Source of the DNA: Rallus limicola
Lineage: Eukaryota > Chordata > Aves > Gruiformes > Rallidae
DNA: 64,000 bases
Assembly: GCA_022605955.1 (NCBI GenBank)
Contig: JAKCOZ010000261.1
Coordinates: 186,001 to 250,000 of the forward strand
Direction of reading: 5' to 3'
In this document: piece after piece, positions 60,044-64,000 of the stretch
Layout of the letters: every line of letters begins with the position of its first letter
How positions within the stretch are numbered: position 1 is the first letter of the stretch
Notes under the pieces: generated by a model
What the model was told of the DNA's origin: nothing
Database searches by the model: none
Seen by the model: the letters and a program-made list of their open reading frames with translations, nothing else
Made by a program: the position numbers and the translations under genes

Positions 60044-63000
60044 CACGAGAAGACCCTGTCACTTTGGCTCTCAGCCTTTTCCTTTGCCTGGAAAGAGGGA
60101 ACATGCCTGGAACCTCCTACGGTGCTTTTCTCGGCCCTAGCAGACTGCAATTCAAAACATGCTAAACGTCCAGCAATAACTCCCAAAGTAAAGAAGCTAG
60201 GCCTGAAAGGCATAGCTTGTCTGAAACCTCCTAACAGGACACACGAGCAAACCCTTTCACTTTGGCTCTCAGCTTTTTCCTTTGCTTGGAAAGAGGGAAC
60301 ATGCCTGGAACCTCCTACGGTGCTTTTCTCGGCCCTAGCAGACTGCAGCTCAAAACATGCTAAACGTCCAGCAATAACTCCCAAAGTAAAGAAGCTAGGC
60401 CTGAAAGGCATAGCTTGTCTGAAACCTCCTAACAGGACACACGAGCAGACCCTGTCACTTTGGCTCTCAGCCTTTTCCTTTGCCTGGAAAGAGGGAACAT
60501 GCCTGGAAGCTCCTACGGTGCTTTTCTCGGCCCTAGCAGACTGCAGTTCAAAACATGCTAAACGTCCAGCAATAACTCCCAAAGTAAAGAAGCTAGGCCT
60601 GAAAGGCATAGCGTGTCTGAAACCTCCTAACAGGACACCCGAGCAGACCCTGTCACTTTGGCTCTCAGCCTTTTCCTTTGCCTGGAAAGAGGGAACATGC
60701 CTGGAACCTCCTACGGTGCTTTTCTCGGCCCTAGCAGACTGCAGTTCAAAACATGCTAAACGTCCAGCAATAACTCCCAAAGTAAAGAAGCTAGGCCTGA
60801 AAGGCCTAGCTTGTCTGAAACCTCCTAACAGGACACACGAGCAGCCCCTGTCACTTTGGCTCTCAGCCTTTTCCTTTGCCTGGAAAGAGGGAACATGCCT
60901 GGAACCTCCTACGGTGCTTTTCTCGGCCCTAGCAGACTGCAGTTCAAAACATGCTAAACGTCCAGCAATAACTCCCAAAGTAAAGAAGCTAGGCCTGAAA
61001 GGCATAGCTTGTCTGAAACCTCCTAACAGGACACACGAGCAGCCCCTGTCACTTTGGCTCTCAGCCTTTTCCTTTGCCTGGAAAGAGGGAACATGCCTGG
61101 AACCTCCTACGGTGCTTTTCTCGGCCCTAGAAGACTGCAGTTCAAAACATGCTAAACGTCCAGCAATAACTCCCAAAGTAAAGAAGCGAGGCCTGAAAGG
61201 CATAGCTTGTCTGAAACCTCCTAACAGGACACACGAGCAGCCCCTGTCACTTTGGCTCTCAGCCTTTTCCTTTGCCTGGAAAGAGGGAACATGCCTGGAA
61301 CCTCCTACGGTGCTTTTCTTGGCCCTAGCAGACTGCAGTTCAAAACATGCTAAACGTCCAGCAATAACTCCCAAAGTAAAGAAGCTAGGCCTGAAAGGCA
61401 TAGCTTGTCTGAAACCTCCTAACAGGACACACGAGCAGACCCTGTCACTTTGGCTCTCAGCCTTTTCCTTTGCCTGGAAAGAGGGAACATGCCTGGAACC
61501 TCCTACGGTGCTTTTCTCGGCCCTAGCAGACTGCAATTCAAAACATGCTAAACGTCCAGCAATAACTCCCAAAGTAAAGAAGCTAGGCCTGAAAGGCATA
61601 GCTTGTCTGAAACCTCCTAACAGGACACACGAGCAAACCCTTTCACTTTGGCTCTCAGCTTTTTCCTTTGCTTGGAAAGAGGGAACATGCCTGGAACCTC
61701 CTACGGTGCTTTTCTCGGCCCTAGCAGACTGCAGCTCAAAACATGCTAAACGTCCAGCAATAACTCCCAAAGTAAAGAAGCTAGGCCTGAAAGGCATAGC
61801 TTGTCTGAAACCTCCTAACAGGACACCCGAGCAGACCCTGTCACTTTGGCTCTCAGCCTTTTCCTTTGCCTGGAAAGAGGGAACATGCCTGGAACCTCCT
61901 ACGGTGCTTTTCTCGGCCCTAGCAGACTGCAGTTCAAAACATGCTAAACGTCCAGCAATAACTCCCAAAGTAAAGAAGCTAGGCCTGAAAGGCATAGCTT
62001 GTCTGAAACCTCCTAACAGGACACCCGAGCAGACCCTGTCACTTTGGCTCTCAGCCTTTTCCTTTGCCTGGAAAGAGGGAACATGCCTGGAACCTCCTAC
62101 GGTGCTTTTCTCGGCCCTAGCAGACTGCAGTTCAAAACATGCTAAACGTCCAGCAATAACTCCCAAAGTAAAGAAGCTAGGCCTGAAAGGCATAGCTTGT
62201 CTGAAACCTCCTAACAGGACACACAAGCAGACCCTGTCACTTTGGCTCTCAGCCTTTTCCTTTGCCTGGAAAGAGGGAACATGCCTGGAACCTCCTACGG
62301 TGCTTTTCTCGGCCCTAGCAGACTGCAATTCAAAACATGCTAAACGTCCAGCAATAACTCCCAAAGTAAAGATGCTAGGCCTGAAAGGCATAGCTTGTCT
62401 GAAACCTCCTAACAGGACACACGAGCAAACCCTTTCACTTTGGCTCTCAGCTTTTTCCTTTGCTTGGAAAGAGGGAACATGCCTGGAACCTCCTACGGTG
62501 CTTTTCTCGGCCCTAGCAGACTGCAGCTCAAAACATGCTAAACGTCCAGCAATAACTCCCAAAGTAAAGAAGCTAGGCCTGAAAGGCATAGCTTGTCTGA
62601 AACCTCCTAACAGGACACACGAGCAGACCCTGTCACCTTGGCTCTCAGCCTTTTCCTTTGCCTGGAAAGAGGGAACATGCCTGGAACCTCCTACGGTGCT
62701 TTTCTCGGCCCTAGCAGACTGCAGTTCAAAACATGCTAAACGTCCAGCAATAACTCCCAAAGTAAAGAAGCTAGGCCTGAAAGGCATAGCTTGTCTGAAA
62801 CCTCCTAACAGGACACATGAGCAGCACCTGTCACTTTGGCTCTCAGCCTTTTCCTTTGCCTGGAAAGAGGGAACATGCCTGGAACCTCCTACGGTGCTTT
62901 TCTCGGCCCTAGCAGACTGCAGTTCAAAACATGCTAAACGTCCAGCAATAACTCCCAAAGTAAAGAAGCTAGGCCTGAAAGGCATAGCTTGTCTGAAACC

Positions 63001-64000
63001 TCCTAACAGGACACACGAGCAGACCCTGTCACTTTGGCTCTCAGCCTTTTCCTTTGCCTGGAAAGAGGGAACATGCCTGGAACCTCCTACGGTGCTTTTC
63101 TCGGCCCTAGCAGACTGTAGTTCAAAACATGCTAAACGTCCAGCAATAACTCCCAAAGTAAAGAAGCTAGGCCTGAAAGGCATAGCTTGTCTGAAACCTC
63201 CTAACAGGACACCCGAGCAGACCCTGTCACTTTGGCTCTCAGCCTTTTCCTTTGCCTGGAAAGAGGGAACATGCCTGGAACCTCCTACGGTGCTTTTCTC
63301 GGCCCTAGCAGACTGCAGTTCAAAACATGCTAAACGTCCAGCAATAACTCCCAAAGTAAAGAAGCTAGGCCTGAAAGGCATAGCTTGTCTGAAACCTCCT
63401 AACAGGACACACGAGCAGACCCTGTCACTTTGGCTCTCAGACTTTTCCTTTGCCTGGAAAGAGGGAACATGCCTGGAACCTCCTACGGTGCTTTTCTCGG
63501 CCCTAGCAGACTGCAGTTCAAAACATGCTAAACGTCCAGCAATAACTCCCAAAGTAAAGAAGCTAGGCCTGAAAGGCATAGCTTGTCTGAAACCTCCTAA
63601 CAGGGCACATGAGCAGCACCTGTCACTTTGGCTCTCAGCCTTTTCCTTTGCCTGGAAAGAGGGAACATGCCTGGAACCTCCTACGGTGCTTTTCTCGGCC
63701 CTAGCAGACTGCAGTTCAAAACATGCTAAACGTCCAGCAATAACTCCCAAAGTAAAGAAGCTAGGCCTGAAAGGCATAGCTTGTCTGAAACCTCCTAACA
63801 GGACACACGAGCAGACCCTGTCACTTTGGCTCTCAGCCTTTTCCTTTGCCTGGAAAGAGGGAACATGCCTGGAACCTCCTACGGTGCTTTTCTCGGCCCT
63901 AGCAGACTGCAGTTCAAAACATGCTAAACGTCCAGCAATAACTCCCAAAGTATAGAAGCTAGGCCTGAAAGGCATAGCTTGTCTGAAACCTCCTAACAGG
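60022..64000. repeat. Block 35: about 20 monomers, continues past the window
   Basis: 3979 bp with no further junction. Three diverged monomers (near 60247, 61632 and 62422), gaagcgagg near 61185, ttcttggccc near 61317 and gtatag near 63950. Its middle follows the order found in blocks 15 and 20. Confidence 0.92.

Larger units (their letters stand above)
1..64000. repeat. Satellite DNA array of 198 bp monomers, about 315 copies
   Basis: The same 198 bp unit repeats head to tail from the first base to the last. The landmark gtgcttttct recurs at 111, 309, 507, 705, 903 and so on, always 198 bp apart except across the 35 junctions and seven small-indel sites. Counting gtgctttt as position 1, the monomer holds a PstI site near 25, short A-runs at 33, 43, 54, 64, 73 and 85, a hairpin at about 75-99 (arms aagcta and tagctt around gcct-gaa-aggc, with a StuI site aggcct), the invariant junction site after 99-101, and a pyrimidine-rich stretch at about 144-163. 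GC is 99 of 198. Only four CpGs are present. Copies are nearly identical, so homogenisation is recent. I found no CENP-B box, telomere repeat or inserted transposon. Satellite identity is certain; chromosomal place (centromere or heterochromatin) is inferred, and the family is not recognised. Confidence 0.98.

Noticed and set aside
1..64000. CRISPR array
   Set aside because: There are no short repeats separated by unique spacers; the whole 198 bp unit is conserved and the junctions repeat too.
1..64000. CENP-B box
   Set aside because: The monomer contains neither ttcg nor cgaa, so the core of the box is missing in consensus and in the variants I saw.
1..64000. Intrinsic terminators, promoters, ribosome binding sites in the hairpins
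   Set aside because: The hairpins lack a following T-run, recur every 198 bp and there are no genes; the window is not bacterial in character.
1..64000. tRNA, rRNA or other structured RNA genes
   Set aside because: No tRNA box motifs or rRNA-like sequence could be seen in the monomer or junction.
1..64000. Assembly artefact producing the junctions
   Set aside because: Junctions differ from each other by private variants, sit between different blocks and keep exact whole-monomer spacing, which a consensus error would not give. Raw reads would be decisive.

Overview
The whole 64 kb window is one uninterrupted tandem satellite array. I see no gene, RNA gene, transposon or unique sequence. The unit is a 198 bp monomer at about 50% GC. 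About 315 copies are present, all in the same orientation and differing by only a few percent. Its four CpG sites are far fewer than base composition predicts, and each shows CG-to-TG or CG-to-CA variants among copies. This pattern points to a eukaryotic genome with CpG methylation (vertebrate or plant more likely than insect or fungus) and to centromeric, pericentromeric or other heterochromatic satellite DNA. I do not recognise the family, and the species cannot be told from the sequence.

The array is broken at 35 places, always at the same monomer position (after atagcttg), by a 47 bp insertion (13 bp in one case). Each insertion is an inverted copy of the next 21 bp plus a direct copy of 26 bp. 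With its flanks it forms a palindrome of about 71 bp centred on a short palindrome that every monomer already carries. Counting the indels, all intervals between junctions resolve to whole numbers of monomers: 1, 2, 3, 4, 5, 6, 7, 8, 9, 11, 12, 13, 14, 16, 17, 20, 28 or 29. The junctions therefore punctuate blocks of irregular size. In 34 of 35 cases the monomer before the junction carries aggcatg instead of aggcctg. In two junctions the palindrome core is inverted, and in one the centre is deleted.

Layout: 1-5.2 kb, a 5-copy tail, a 16-copy block and a 5-copy block. 5.2-16.5 kb, blocks sharing cassettes of junction, single monomer, junction, plus two consecutive 12-copy blocks. 16.5-26.4 kb, four blocks sharing an agacactgtc first monomer, the last 29 copies long. 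26.4-35.5 kb, short blocks (2-11 copies) including a 4-copy block present twice. 35.5-48 kb, a 28-copy block with a nested 5-copy repeat, then large blocks related by a 2819 bp shift. 48-60 kb, blocks of 14-20 copies and three more single-monomer cassettes. 60-64 kb, a block that runs off the end.

Long open frames run through the array on both strands because 198 is divisible by 3 and the monomer lacks stops in one frame per strand. They shift frame at every 47 bp junction, are broken by indels and nonsense variants, and are not credible genes. The most unusual element is the recurrent palindromic junction, which looks like the product of one template-switch event later spread by array amplification.
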